Assembly (NCBI GenBank): GCA_022842065.1
Contig: JALHQH010000010.1
Coordinates: 255,082 to 319,081 of the forward strand
Length of the DNA stretch: 64,000 bases
Direction: 5' to 3'
DNA from: Caldilineaceae bacterium
Lineage (GTDB): Bacteria; Chloroflexota; Anaerolineae; Caldilineales; Caldilineaceae
The stretch's first letter is position 1. Each line of letters begins with the position of its first letter. Below are positions 1-9,527 of the stretch, piece by piece. The notes under the pieces were generated by a model. That model was not told the DNA's origin and did no database searches. It was given only the letters and a program-made list of their open reading frames with translations. A program made the translations under genes and the position numbers.

Positions 1-1105
1 CCCCTTGCGCGCCATGAAAGTGAATGCGCACCGCCACGGGTTGGGTCGTCCCCTGTTCGACCACCCGCACGCGGACTAGACGATGCGCGGGCGCCACTTC
101 GACCAGCTCCGGACTGGTCAACGTGGCCAGATCATAGACAATGGTCTGCTCGGCCCCCCTTGCCACATAGAGTTTGGCCTGGGGATGGGCGGCATATTCG
201 ACGATCACCTCCTGCTCGGCAGGGGTGGGCTGGACCAGCGGTTCACTGCTCAGCCAGCGTTCCCGATCATAGGCAAAGTGGGCGCGGGCCGAAATCACTG
301 CTCCCAAATCAATCGCCAGATCGGTAAATTCGCCCAACTTGTTGAGTTTAGTGCCAGGCGGCAAGGCTAAACGCGCTTTCTGGCGCAGACCGGGACGCAG
401 CGGATGGTCGGTCAACTGGGTCGTGGTGATCGCATAGATCAGCGCGCGCTCTTTTTGTGGCGTACAAGTGATCTGTTGAATCGGCTTGTCCGGATGGGGA
501 TTGGGCAGCGCATAGATCCAGAGCTTTTCCCGCATGCGCTCACGGCCGGACGCAACGCGCGTCTCGCCGGTCCCATACGGTACGGAGGACCATTGTCCTA
601 AGCTTTGTGTTTCGCTGACGGTAGCAAAGACACTGGGGGCGAGCGCCGGCTTGGCGGCAAAGGCACTCGCGCCCCACCCCATGCGACTCTGTTGAATGGC
701 AAAGCGGCGCAGGATCGGGACCTTTACTTCACTGCCGTCGGCGTAGACTAAGCCATAATCTGCGACCAGATCACCCAGTTCGTTGCCGTCAACGGCAAAA
801 TCGGCCAGCCCTGGGGCATAGTTGGTGATCCGATCTTCGACCTGGTGGAGAAAGAGCACATAGGTCGCCTGCCGGTGATCGACCGCAATCGTGACCGTCT
901 TTTGGCCCTGGGCTGGATCAAGCAGGAGTACATTATTGGTGCCGGCTTGCCCCAATGTAAAGGGCATGCCTAGAAAGACACACTCATCAACGAGCGCACC
1001 AATTCCATCCGGGGCGCGTAAGCCATCGGTGAGGGTCTCTCCGTCAACATTGAACGCATGGGCAAGTGACAGGGGATCAAAGTGGGGCGAGGCAGGAATA
1101 TTCAT
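1..1105 (-). CDS. Partial protein of uncertain function (3' end beyond window)
   Basis: An open frame runs on the minus strand from an ATG at 1105 off the left edge, giving about 368 residues without a stop. GAGGA lies about 6 bases before the ATG, which supports this start. The N-terminus begins MNIPASPHFDPLSLAHAF; there is no signal peptide or membrane segment. The later part contains YALPNPHPDKP and ends near VRIHFHGAQG. From memory, this arrangement resembles the N-terminal region of large proteins annotated as CehA/McbA-type PHP metallohydrolases in Chloroflexota, but no catalytic metal motif is in the visible part, so the function is not established. It is divergent from the cyclase gene at 1299, and a long palindrome sits in the shared control region. 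The reading frame is solid; the family guess is weak. Confidence 0.7.
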   Translation of the reverse strand, partial: MNIPASPHFDPLSLAHAFNVDGETLTDGLRAPDGIGALVDECVFLGMPFTLGQAGTNNVLLLDPAQGQKTVTIAVDHRQATYVLFLHQVEDRITNYAPGLADFAVDGNELGDLVADYGLVYADGSEVKVPILRRFAIQQSRMGWGASAFAAKPALAPSVFATVSETQSLGQWSSVPYGTGETRVASGRERMREKLWIYALPNPHPDKPIQQITCTPQKERALIYAITTTQLTDHPLRPGLRQKARLALPPGTKLNKLGEFTDLAIDLGAVISARAHFAYDRERWLSSEPLVQPTPAEQEVIVEYAAHPQAKLYVARGAEQTIVYDLATLTSPELVEVAPAHRLVRVRVVEQGTTQPVAVRIHFHGAQG

Positions 1106-1154
1106 GGCTTTTCCTCATCGATCGGTTGGGTTAAGATTGCGACACTGCGGTTGA

Positions 1155-1200
1155 ATTGAGAACGGTCGTTTTTGCTGGTGTGAAAACGACTGTTCTCAAT
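1155..1200. promoter_or_regulatory. Long inverted repeat between divergent genes
   Basis: Arms 1155-1172 and 1183-1200 are complementary over 18 bp with one mismatch (ATTGAGAACGGTCGTTTT on the left), separated by 10 bases. Both flanking genes read away from it, so it is not a terminator for either. A shared operator or a structural hairpin fits better. The regulator is unknown. Confidence 0.5.
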
Positions 1201-1248
1201 CAGAGCGAAATATAGAGCGTAAAGTAACGGTTGTCGCCTACCATACTA

Positions 1249-1254
1249 TATAAT
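1249..1254 (+). promoter_or_regulatory. Candidate -10 box for the cyclase gene
   Basis: TATAAT lies 45 bases before the ATG at 1299. No good -35 hexamer sits at 16-18 bases upstream, so this is a tentative call. Confidence 0.3.
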
Positions 1255-1298
1255 ACCCTATCGCGGAAAGTTCAACAACTATTTTTAGGAAATCCACC

Positions 1299-1940
1299 AT
1301 GACCACTAATCTGCCATCGACTATTATCGATCTGACCCAAACCCTCAGCCACGGCCTGCGCGGTGTGGAGATACTGCCCCATACGCGGATTGCCAACGAA
1401 GGGTACAACACCACCAATCTGCACCTCTACAGCCATGCCGGCACCCACATGGACGCGCCTTTGCACTTTCTCGACGGTGGTGCAACGATCGACCAGTGGC
1501 CGCTGGCCCAGTGTATTGGCCCAGCCATCGTCATCGATCTCAGTTTCAAGGCCCCCAATAGCCTGATCAGTGTTGCCGATTTGGGCGCAGCTGTGGCCCA
1601 GATTGGCCACGGGGCGCGCGTTTTGCTGCGCACCGATTGGGATGACCACGCCACCCTGCCCGACTATCGCACCCACTTCCCGCGCATTTCGCGTGAATTG
1701 GCGACCTGGCTGGTCGAACAAGGGGTGGGGCTGGTGGGTGTGCAGGCCCCGTCCGTCGCCTCACTCGGGGATCGGGAAGAATTGCGGGATGTGCATCAGA
1801 TCCTCTTAGGGGGTGGGGTGGTGATTGTCGAGTGTTTAATGAATCTGCGCGCGCTACCAGCGACGGTTACCTTTATCGCGCTGCCGCTCAAGGTTGCTGG
1901 TGGGGACGGCTCGCCTGTGCGCGCCGTGGCCATCGTTTAG
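1299..1940 (+). CDS. Cyclase/kynurenine formamidase-like metal hydrolase
   Basis: A 213-residue protein of the Cyclase family (PF04199; arylformamidase and related amide or lactone hydrolases). The metal-binding signature HAGTHMDAPLHF is at residues 46-57, with H46, H50, D52 and H56 as the expected ligands. Length and the single-domain cytoplasmic form are normal for the family. The start follows TAGGAAATCCACC, a modest ribosome-binding site. No tryptophan-degradation genes are nearby, so the substrate cannot be inferred and kynurenine formamidase would be over-specific. It is transcribed alone, away from the gene at 1105, and is followed by a strong hairpin at 1964-1992. Confidence 0.85.
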   Translation: MTTNLPSTIIDLTQTLSHGLRGVEILPHTRIANEGYNTTNLHLYSHAGTHMDAPLHFLDGGATIDQWPLAQCIGPAIVIDLSFKAPNSLISVADLGAAVAQIGHGARVLLRTDWDDHATLPDYRTHFPRISRELATWLVEQGVGLVGVQAPSVASLGDREELRDVHQILLGGGVVIVECLMNLRALPATVTFIALPLKVAGGDGSPVRAVAIV

Positions 1941-1963
1941 GGCAGTTCGGCATAAATAAAGCA

Positions 1964-1992
1964 CCTGCGGTGGGTACTGTACCCACCGCAGG
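1964..1992 (+). terminator. Hairpin after the cyclase gene
   Basis: CCTGCGGTGGGTAC and its exact complement form a 14-bp stem around a single base, 24 bases past the stop codon. There is no T-run after it, so it may be an RNA-stabilising or non-canonical terminator. Confidence 0.6.
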
Positions 1993-2265
1993 ATCAAAGC
2001 ATGGATTTGCTGAATTCGATCTACCAATAACGCTAAAATATTGATTTCTTACTTTATCTTAATCTGTGGTTGAAGGCTTGCTCCGCTCAAAGGTAAAACT
2101 GACACCCTCGCTATTGCGCCTACTCCAGTGATACTAACCAAAATTGGCAAAGCTGCGCGGCACGGACAGCGCTTTTTGTCGTACCTCACTATCTAATTTA
2201 TCCAGCATTTTGAACACTATTTGTCGTATGGTCTGCACTTGTCAGAGGCGCGTCTAGAAGCGTTT

Positions 2266-2279
2266 CAGAAGCGCTTCTG
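2266..2279. promoter_or_regulatory. Palindrome in the long upstream region of the protease gene
   Basis: The stretch 1993-2477 has no supportable gene. It contains the perfect 14-bp palindrome CAGAAGCGCTTCTG, whose AGCGCT centre resembles operators of LacI-family regulators. It lies about 200 bases before the protease start, so a role in its control is only possible. I see nothing else specific in this stretch. Confidence 0.3.
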
Positions 2280-2477
2280 CTGTTAAACTGCTCTTATCGA
2301 AGCTGCATATCATCGTCCCATGTGCCCAAATATTGCCGCCTGACGTGCACTTCGTTGGCAGCAGGCGCTTGTACGCAGGCCACTGAAGATCCAAGGCTGT
2401 TTTTCGATGGGGCACATTTTTGGATTAATCAAATTGTCGTATTGGTAAATCATTGAGGCTTTATGTTAGGAGCATTC

Positions 2478-5400
2478 ATGAGTGAAAGTAAAACAGTAAA
2501 TCGCTTGTTGCGCCTGTTACTCTTCTGTTCGCTGTTGATCCCCACCGTCGTCGCAGCGCGATCCGCGGACTCACCCAATGTACAGGGTTATTTACAGACC
2601 CTGGCGGCCGCTGATCCAGCTGATCGCGTTACCGTAATTGTACAAAAGCATGATCATAGTGACACCGCGGAGCAGATTGTGCTGGCCAATGGCGGCCAAG
2701 TACTGCGCCAGTTGCCCCTGATCAACGCCTTTACGGCGACAATGACGGCGCAGGCTGTTATGGCGTTAGACCGTAGTGCTACCGTCAAGTGGGTTGCGCT
2801 TGATGCCCCAATCATGAGCCAAAATGGTGGCGCGCCTGGTACGCTGCAAGCGCTGGATGACTTTGCTGCCGTCGCCTATAATGGCAGTGACGGCAGCTTT
2901 GGCTGGCAAGGGGATTGGGCAGAGGTGGGCGAAGGCGACGGGGCCGCGGTCGGCGATGTAGCGGTGACCACCTTTTGGGGTGGTGCCCTCCAAGGCTTGC
3001 GTCTGCAAAATGGCGATAAAGGCGCGCTCCGCCGCGTTGATCTGGCAGAGACCAATGGCGCACAACTGACGGTCACCTATCGGCGCAAGAGTTTCCTCAG
3101 CGAAAATGACTATGTCGCCCTCGCTTTGTCAACTGATGGTGGCAGCAACTGGACTGAGGTCACTCGCTGGGCCGGGCCGATCACCGATGACGCACTCCAA
3201 AATGAGACCATCGACATCAGTGCCTATGCTACCGCACAGACCATGCTGCGTTTTATGACCGCACCCGGCATGAACGCGGAAGCGCGCTTCTATTTGGATC
3301 GCGTGAATGTCTCCTTCCTACCGACGGGTGGGCAAACCTCAACAACCGCCTACCAGAGCTATCTTCCCCTTGTTGCCAATGCGGGCAGCGATACGATCAA
3401 TGCCGCCGGCCCGGACCAAATCGCCAAAGCGGATGCCAGCGACGAAGTGACGGCAGCGGCTTGTAGCTACCAATGTATCGATCTCAACGCCCTGCAAAGC
3501 ATCTATGTCAAAGCGATTCGGGCGAGTGAACTGTGGAATGTGGCGCCCTACCCGCGCGGTGATGGCGTCACGGTCGCGGTGGTCGATAGTGGCATCTCGC
3601 CCCACCCAGACTTCAACGATTACGGCGGTGTCAGCCGGATTATTGGGCGGGTTAACTTTACGCCGGATACCTTCACCCCGGATGATTTCTATGGCCACGG
3701 CACCCACGTTGCCGGCACCATTGCCGGCATGGGGCAGGCATCGAATCGGCGCTATCTGGGCGTCGCGCCAGAAGCCAAACTCGTTGATGTCAAGGTGATG
3801 GATGATTGGGGCTATGGCACCACCTCTGGTGTGATCGCCGGCCTCCAGTGGATCTACGACAATCAGGCCCTCTACAATATCAAGGTTGTGAACTTGTCGC
3901 TCAACAGTCGGGTGAACGAGTCATACCATGAGAGCGCGCTCAGTGCCGCCCTCGAAGTGCTTTGGTTTAACAAAATCACGGTGGTGGTCTCGGCCGGCAA
4001 TGGTGGTAAACAGCGCCTCTATCCACCGGCGAACGATCCCTTTGTGATTACGGTCGGTGCTGCTGATGATGCCGGCACGGTTGCCATTAGCGACGATACG
4101 CTGCCTGCCTTCTCTGCCTATGGCATGACCGCGGATGGCTTTTTTAAGCCGGATCTCGTGGCCCCCGGTGCCAACATTGTTGCGCCCCTTTCCGGTGATG
4201 ACAACAATCTAACCTGGGCTCATCCCGAAAATAAAATGCCTGCGCCCTATAGCAGCTATTACAAGATGTCCGGCACGTCAATGGCCGCGGCGGTTGTCGC
4301 CGGTGCAGTGGCCGTTTTGTTGGAGGATGAACCCAATCTGACGCCGGATCAGGTCAAGTATCGCCTACAGGCAACGGCTCGTCCTTTTAGTGGCGGCGAG
4401 AGTTGCGCAACGGGTGCCGGCTATCTCGATCTGTACAGCGCGGTCAATGGCACTACGACGCAAAGTGCCAATACCAACCTGCAAGCCAGTCAACTGCTGT
4501 GGTCCGGCACCAACCCCGTCACCTGGGGCAGTGTCAGTTGGAACAGTGTCAGTTGGAATAGTGTCAGCTGGAACAGCGTTAGTTGGAATAGCGTGAGCTG
4601 GAACAGTGTGAGTTGGAATAGTGTCAGTTGGAACAGCAGCGACTTTGGCAGCGGGAATGGTAACGGCAGTTGCACCGCCGCAATCAAGAAGGTGATCTTG
4701 ATCGATGATGATACTGAGCGCGATCTACAACCGCTCTACGATGGAGCGGTGCTCAATATTGACCAGATCGGCACGCGCAATCTCTCTATTCGTGTGGAAA
4801 CGGCAGGTATGGTGGAAAGCGTTAAGTTCGATCTAAATCAGGCTGCTTTTACGCACATTGAAAATGCCGAATCCTATAACATGGACTATGTCTTTGCCAA
4901 TGGCCTACACACTTTCAAGGCGATGACTTACGCCGCCGACAATGCCGCTGGTGCGCCAGGGGCTGAATTGACGATCCAATTTACGGTGGCCGGCACCAAT
5001 CGCTGTGAACTGGAAGGTACTGTTCGCTCTGTCACGTCCACAACCCCCATGCGCTTCCAACTAGAAAATAAATCTACCGAGCGGTTAGAACTTTTCTGGC
5101 TCGATTATGATGGTCAGCGCCAAAGTTATGGATCGCTGGCACCAGGGCGTAAACTGGCCATGCTTACCTATGTCAGCCACCCGTGGCTGATCGCCCGTGA
5201 TTGGGATAATAGCTGTCTACGACTGGTCCCCGACCCTGGAATGGAGTCAGCGGTCACCATAACAAATGACGACCTGGTGACCAATTTACTGATTGACGGC
5301 GGTTTTGAAACAGGCAGCAATAGCAACTGGGGGCGCAGCACTGGTGCTGCCGTGCAGAGCAACAACGCCCGCAGCGGCCGCTATACGATGCTCATCAATG

Positions 5401-6131
5401 GTGATAACCGGGGCATCTGGCAGGCGATTACTGGTCTGCAACCAAATACGACCTATCGCATACGCGCCTATCTAAAGGCGGGCAGCGTCGGCAACACGGG
5501 CCATCTCTTTATCAAAAATTATGGTGGTGCCCAAATTGATACATGGAGCCAAGGTAAATCGGTTAATACCAAAGAGTATACCGAGGTAAGTTTAACGTTT
5601 GTTACCGGGCCGACGAACAAATCGGTCGATATTGGGATCTGGCGTTCACAGCAAGGCAGCGGCTATCTCTATGTCGATGATCTACAACTAGCCAAGGTTA
5701 CCTTTAGTGGGCCAGTTGTGTTGCAGGCAAAACATAGCGGTAAAGTCTTGGATGTTTCCAGCGTTTCCAAAAGCGATGGCGCGAATGTGCAACAGTGGAC
5801 GTACAATGGTGGTGCCAATCAAAAGTGGCGCATCGAAGCCCTGACCACTGGTGCCTATCAAGTCGTCGCCATACACAGCGGTAAATGTCTGGATCTCGCA
5901 GGTGGGAGTTTGGCGGATGGCGCGAATGTGCAGCAGTGGAGTTGCAACGGTAGTGTTAACCAACAGTGGCGCGTGGAACTGCTCAGCGGCAGCACCTATC
6001 AGTTGGTTTCGATGAAAAGTAACAAGTGTTTGGATGTGGCCAGTGGCGGTACTACGAATGGTACGAATGTGCAGCAGTGGAGTTGTTCTGGTGCTGCTAA
6101 CCAAAGCTGGCGCATTTGGCCGACAAAATAG
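2478..6131 (+). CDS. Secreted subtilisin-like (S8) protease with SVSWN repeats and ricin-type lectin tail
   Basis: A 1217-residue secreted serine protease. I chose the ATG at 2478 because TTAGGAG lies 5 bases before it; an in-frame ATG at 2463 precedes this site. A signal peptide (LLRLLLFCSLLIPTVVAA) is followed by a roughly 330-residue N-terminal region that may include a propeptide. The S8 core shows the triad D370 (VVDSG), H407 (GHGTHVAG) and S601 (GTSMAA), with oxyanion N508 (SAGNGG). After the core come seven copies of SVSWN (about 685-719), a linker domain, a probable CBM4/9-like beta-sandwich (about 935-1073) and a ricin-B/CBM13 trefoil (about 1074-1217) with three QxW-type repeats (NQKW, NQQW, NQSW). 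The tail suggests attachment to carbohydrate or cell-wall material. It is monocistronic and ends at a bidirectional hairpin. Confidence 0.93.
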   Translation: MSESKTVNRLLRLLLFCSLLIPTVVAARSADSPNVQGYLQTLAAADPADRVTVIVQKHDHSDTAEQIVLANGGQVLRQLPLINAFTATMTAQAVMALDRSATVKWVALDAPIMSQNGGAPGTLQALDDFAAVAYNGSDGSFGWQGDWAEVGEGDGAAVGDVAVTTFWGGALQGLRLQNGDKGALRRVDLAETNGAQLTVTYRRKSFLSENDYVALALSTDGGSNWTEVTRWAGPITDDALQNETIDISAYATAQTMLRFMTAPGMNAEARFYLDRVNVSFLPTGGQTSTTAYQSYLPLVANAGSDTINAAGPDQIAKADASDEVTAAACSYQCIDLNALQSIYVKAIRASELWNVAPYPRGDGVTVAVVDSGISPHPDFNDYGGVSRIIGRVNFTPDTFTPDDFYGHGTHVAGTIAGMGQASNRRYLGVAPEAKLVDVKVMDDWGYGTTSGVIAGLQWIYDNQALYNIKVVNLSLNSRVNESYHESALSAALEVLWFNKITVVVSAGNGGKQRLYPPANDPFVITVGAADDAGTVAISDDTLPAFSAYGMTADGFFKPDLVAPGANIVAPLSGDDNNLTWAHPENKMPAPYSSYYKMSGTSMAAAVVAGAVAVLLEDEPNLTPDQVKYRLQATARPFSGGESCATGAGYLDLYSAVNGTTTQSANTNLQASQLLWSGTNPVTWGSVSWNSVSWNSVSWNSVSWNSVSWNSVSWNSVSWNSSDFGSGNGNGSCTAAIKKVILIDDDTERDLQPLYDGAVLNIDQIGTRNLSIRVETAGMVESVKFDLNQAAFTHIENAESYNMDYVFANGLHTFKAMTYAADNAAGAPGAELTIQFTVAGTNRCELEGTVRSVTSTTPMRFQLENKSTERLELFWLDYDGQRQSYGSLAPGRKLAMLTYVSHPWLIARDWDNSCLRLVPDPGMESAVTITNDDLVTNLLIDGGFETGSNSNWGRSTGAAVQSNNARSGRYTMLINGDNRGIWQAITGLQPNTTYRIRAYLKAGSVGNTGHLFIKNYGGAQIDTWSQGKSVNTKEYTEVSLTFVTGPTNKSVDIGIWRSQQGSGYLYVDDLQLAKVTFSGPVVLQAKHSGKVLDVSSVSKSDGANVQQWTYNGGANQKWRIEALTTGAYQVVAIHSGKCLDLAGGSLADGANVQQWSCNGSVNQQWRVELLSGSTYQLVSMKSNKCLDVASGGTTNGTNVQQWSCSGAANQSWRIWPTK
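4530..4634 (+). repeat. Seven tandem 15-bp units encoding SVSWN
   Basis: Seven in-frame 15-bp units each encode Ser-Val-Ser-Trp-Asn. The copies differ mostly at synonymous third positions, so the peptide is conserved more strictly than the DNA. They follow the catalytic domain directly. Similar short Trp-rich repeats occur after S8 cores in other bacteria; their role is not settled. Confidence 0.9.
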
Positions 6132-6173
6132 GCAAGCACTAGCGTACCCCTGTAACTCGTCCGCTGCGGCCTA

Positions 6174-6212
6174 AGTAGGACAGTGAGACAGTGACTGTCT
6201 CACTGTCCTACT
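6174..6212. terminator. Bidirectional terminator hairpin between convergent genes
   Basis: An inverted repeat with perfect arms of GTAGGACAGTGAGACAGT around one base lies between the stops of the protease (+) and the SARP regulator (-). Its position suits a shared terminator. The words GTAGGAC and CAGTGAG recur in hairpins at 12,679 and 60,660. Confidence 0.65.
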
Positions 6213-6218
6213 ATTGGT

Positions 6219-9200
6219 CTATTTACGCGACCTTGTTGATGACGAGGCCAACGGCAGCGCTTGAATAAGCTGCGCTGCGTTTACTGGCATTGCGTGCGGT
6301 GGCAAACGATTAGGGATCGCCGCACGCGTCAGCATTGCTTCGATAAATGCCTGCTCCGGTTGAACCCAGTGGAAGGCACGTGCCTGATACTTCGCTGCCG
6401 CCGCGGCGACCAAGGCGGCACCGAGGATCTGATCGCCCGTTTCCAGTTGCACCAGCCCGACGCCAATCATGGCCATCGTCAGGACCTTTTCCTGCTGTAA
6501 CTGCTTGCTTGTGGCTGCATAGGCACGGCGCCAATGCCAATCCGCGGTCGCCAGCTCATTTTTCCACAGGGCCACAAGCCCCAAGAGAATATCACATTGG
6601 GCAATGCCCGCCACAAAGTCCGCCGGCGCAAAGGTCTCAAGCGCTAATTGGGCATAGTGTTCAGCCGCAGCAACATCCGCTAATGCCAAGGCAATTTGAC
6701 TGCGTTCGACATAGAGCCAACCAAGGGTCATCGTTGCATGGGGCTCCGCCTGTAGCAGTTGGATTGCCTGATCACTATACTGTTGGGCTACTGTCGGCCG
6801 CCCAGCCACAAACTCAAGAAAAGCAAACATCTTATAGACACTCCCCAATTGCCCCTGTTGCCCGAGGTGATGCACGATTTCGACCGCCTGCATCATATCA
6901 GCCCGGGCTTGGGCGTGGACCGTCGGTTCCCAACAGGCGAGGAAAGCCCGTTGTGTCAACATTTTGACGATCTGTGCCTGATCACCAATCTCTTCTGCCA
7001 GTAACAGTGCCTGCGAAAAATACGCGTAGCCATCACGGCGCAGTTGTGGTGTCTCGGCACCATAGTCCAGGTGTGCGGCCCAGCCCAAACGTTCATAAAG
7101 GGCAAAGATCTCTGCGTTGGCGGTCGTCGCCGCCAGATTTGTACGCGCTTCGGCCAGGGTGGCGGCGGCCTCGGCGATATTCCCCAATTCAGTGGCACCA
7201 CTGGCATATGCAAGCAGTAAACGCAAACGCCCGGGCGTCTCATGGGGGATCAGCGTTAGCCCTTGGTGTAGCCAACGTTGTACCCGCTGCAAATCGCCGT
7301 AATGATGACCGTGGATGGCAAGCGCGAGTAGCAAATTCAGTGCCGCCGACGCGTCTTGTTCCAATAAGGTTAGACTGGCATTCACCACTTGCTCGAAGTT
7401 TTGGTGCAACCAGGCCACGCTTTCCGTCTGATAAGCGTCATGCAGAAACGGTTGTGTGGCAACAATGTTTGCATAATAGTCGGCATGTTGGCGCCGCGCT
7501 TTTTGATAAACCTCTGCCCACTGCAGATCAACACACTGGCTGCGCACAAAGGCGGCGACTAAGGGGTGCAGGGCAAAACGGCCATTGTCCATTGTTTCGA
7601 CCCAACTTTGCTGACGCAAACTGTCCAGTAGGTTGCTGTTGATGACACAACGCGCATTTTCCTCTGTAAATGAGCCTGTAAAGACACCTAAGCGCACCAC
7701 TGCGGCTTGTACTGCCGTCGGGGCAGTGGCAAAGCTGGCTTCCATGACCGCGTAGATCGAACGCTGCTCAGCCGGCAAGTCGGCAAAGTCCGCCGTGAGC
7801 AGGAGCGGTTCCCCTTCCAGTTTGTCCGCAACCACGGTCAACGGATACCGTCGCGCCAAGACTGGTACCATTTCCAAGGCCAAGGGCAGACCATGCAGGG
7901 CCTGACAGATCCGGCGCAAGGCGGGCAAATCTGTGGCTTGGGGCTGAAAGTTTGGTAGATGACGAGCCAGGTTATGAGTCAAAAGGGCCAACGCTGTGCC
8001 CGCGCCGGCATCGTTCGATGCAGACGGCCAAGGTTGCGCCTGATCCGGCTGGCTACTCGGCAGCGGCAGGCCCGTCAGGGCTACGTTGACCACGGTTGCC
8101 AACGCAAGTTGTTGGCGTGAGGTAAGCACCAGGGTCACGCCGCTCGCTTGGGTGAGTAATTGTTGCAAATAAGGTGTTGCCGACAGAAAAGCTTCAAAAT
8201 TATCGAGGACGATACAACAATGGTAGGGGCGTAGCGCGTCCTGAATCTGCTCCGCGTAAGCCTGGTGCGGCTGTAACGCGAGATCAAGCGCCGCGGCAAT
8301 CGCGCGACAGAGGGTGGCCAGGGCTAGCTGTTGCTGCTCCTCCCTGCTGTTGGGGCGCGCATATGTCTGGGGTGCGCGCTGGGCGGTTGGCAGGGTAAGC
8401 ATTGGTAAAGTGACAAAGAGCGCACCATTTTGCCAGCGCGATTGTTGCGCCGCGATGACCGTACGGACAAAGTGGCTCTTGCCGACCCCACCCAACCCTG
8501 TCACCGAGATCAAGCGATATCCTAAATTCAGCCACTGGCGCAACTGCTCGCCTTCGCGTGTGCGCCCGATCAGTGGTTTTGCCGCGCCCGGAAAGTGGAA
8601 CAGCACCGCCGGCGCACCTGTGAATGTGCTGCTGCTTGCTGGTGGGCACACCGCCGGTGTGCGAAGGGCACGAAGTGCTGTACTTGCTGCTGGTATTGGT
8701 GTCGAGTGTGCGGTTAGATGGTGTGGTGCTGCTGGTACGCAATCTGGCTCTGCCGGTGACAGTACCGGTGACAGTGCTGCGGCTGTGGGCAAGCCTAGCC
8801 GGATCTTGGCGGCTAACATCACTAACGTTTCACTTGGCGTCGCTGTTGCCCAAGTGTCGGTTAACGCCCTTTGGTAGCGCTGGTAATGCCAAAGCGCTTC
8901 GTCGCGCTGCCCATTCTGGGCTAGTAGCCCCATCAGTTGCGCACAGGCCAGTTCATCGAGCGGTTCGAGCTTGAGCAACTGGCGCGCATAGCTGATCTGC
9001 ACGGCTTGCGCTTGTTGGTTTTCTGCGCCGAGCAGCTTGCGGAGTGTCTGTACCGCAAGGCTGTGGAGCGCAAGCCGGCGCGTAATCATCCAGGCTTCAA
9101 TTTCACCGTTCCAATCACCGGTATAGGTGGCGAAAAAATCACCTTGGTAATAGGTCATGGCGGTGGCTAAGGCTTGGCGCGCCACGCTATCCGTCACGCT

Positions 9201-9527
9201 TTGGGTAAGGGCGAGTTGCGCTTCGAATGCGTGTACATCAAACTGGATCTGGCTGACTGGTTGCAGGGCCACCCATTCGGGGGCCACCCGCAAGTAATCG
9301 CCGAGGAGTGGGCGCAGCCGGCTGAGTAAGGTGCGTAGGTTCGAGCGCGCTCGTCCGGTGGGCCGGTCCGGCCAGAGTAACTCGGCCAGGTGCATGCGCA
9401 GTTGTGGCTGGGCGCTGTCGGCAAGGTAAGCGAGCAAAAAGGCGCGGCTGGCATCCAGTTGGGTAGTCACATCGCTGCCATCGACGATCAGTTGCAAGCG
9501 CCCCAGCGTGTTAATCTCAAGCGACAT
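6219..9527 (-). CDS. SARP/AfsR-type transcriptional regulator with BTAD, NB-ARC ATPase and TPR domains
   Basis: A 1102-residue cytoplasmic regulator. The first roughly 95 residues form an OmpR-like winged helix (LAYLADSAQPQLRMHLAELLW, given in part: RSNLRTLLSRLRPLLG). A bacterial transcriptional activation domain follows at about 100-245 and a low-complexity linker to about 320. The nucleotide-binding domain has Walker A GLGGVGKS near 342 and Walker B CIVLDNFEAF near 437. From about 660 to the end are alanine-rich helical repeats of TPR type. This is the AfsR/SARP layout, in which ligand or partner sensing by the TPRs controls DNA binding. It stands alone: the next gene upstream is a separate Nudix gene, and no secondary-metabolite cluster is visible. 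Its target is unknown. Confidence 0.88.
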   Translation of the reverse strand: MSLEINTLGRLQLIVDGSDVTTQLDASRAFLLAYLADSAQPQLRMHLAELLWPDRPTGRARSNLRTLLSRLRPLLGDYLRVAPEWVALQPVSQIQFDVHAFEAQLALTQSVTDSVARQALATAMTYYQGDFFATYTGDWNGEIEAWMITRRLALHSLAVQTLRKLLGAENQQAQAVQISYARQLLKLEPLDELACAQLMGLLAQNGQRDEALWHYQRYQRALTDTWATATPSETLVMLAAKIRLGLPTAAALSPVLSPAEPDCVPAAPHHLTAHSTPIPAASTALRALRTPAVCPPASSSTFTGAPAVLFHFPGAAKPLIGRTREGEQLRQWLNLGYRLISVTGLGGVGKSHFVRTVIAAQQSRWQNGALFVTLPMLTLPTAQRAPQTYARPNSREEQQQLALATLCRAIAAALDLALQPHQAYAEQIQDALRPYHCCIVLDNFEAFLSATPYLQQLLTQASGVTLVLTSRQQLALATVVNVALTGLPLPSSQPDQAQPWPSASNDAGAGTALALLTHNLARHLPNFQPQATDLPALRRICQALHGLPLALEMVPVLARRYPLTVVADKLEGEPLLLTADFADLPAEQRSIYAVMEASFATAPTAVQAAVVRLGVFTGSFTEENARCVINSNLLDSLRQQSWVETMDNGRFALHPLVAAFVRSQCVDLQWAEVYQKARRQHADYYANIVATQPFLHDAYQTESVAWLHQNFEQVVNASLTLLEQDASAALNLLLALAIHGHHYGDLQRVQRWLHQGLTLIPHETPGRLRLLLAYASGATELGNIAEAAATLAEARTNLAATTANAEIFALYERLGWAAHLDYGAETPQLRRDGYAYFSQALLLAEEIGDQAQIVKMLTQRAFLACWEPTVHAQARADMMQAVEIVHHLGQQGQLGSVYKMFAFLEFVAGRPTVAQQYSDQAIQLLQAEPHATMTLGWLYVERSQIALALADVAAAEHYAQLALETFAPADFVAGIAQCDILLGLVALWKNELATADWHWRRAYAATSKQLQQEKVLTMAMIGVGLVQLETGDQILGAALVAAAAAKYQARAFHWVQPEQAFIEAMLTRAAIPNRLPPHAMPVNAAQLIQALPLASSSTRSRK

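Noticed and set aside
4530..4634. Possible CRISPR or intergenic satellite at the 15-bp repeats
   Set aside because: They are in frame within the protease gene and encode a constant peptide.
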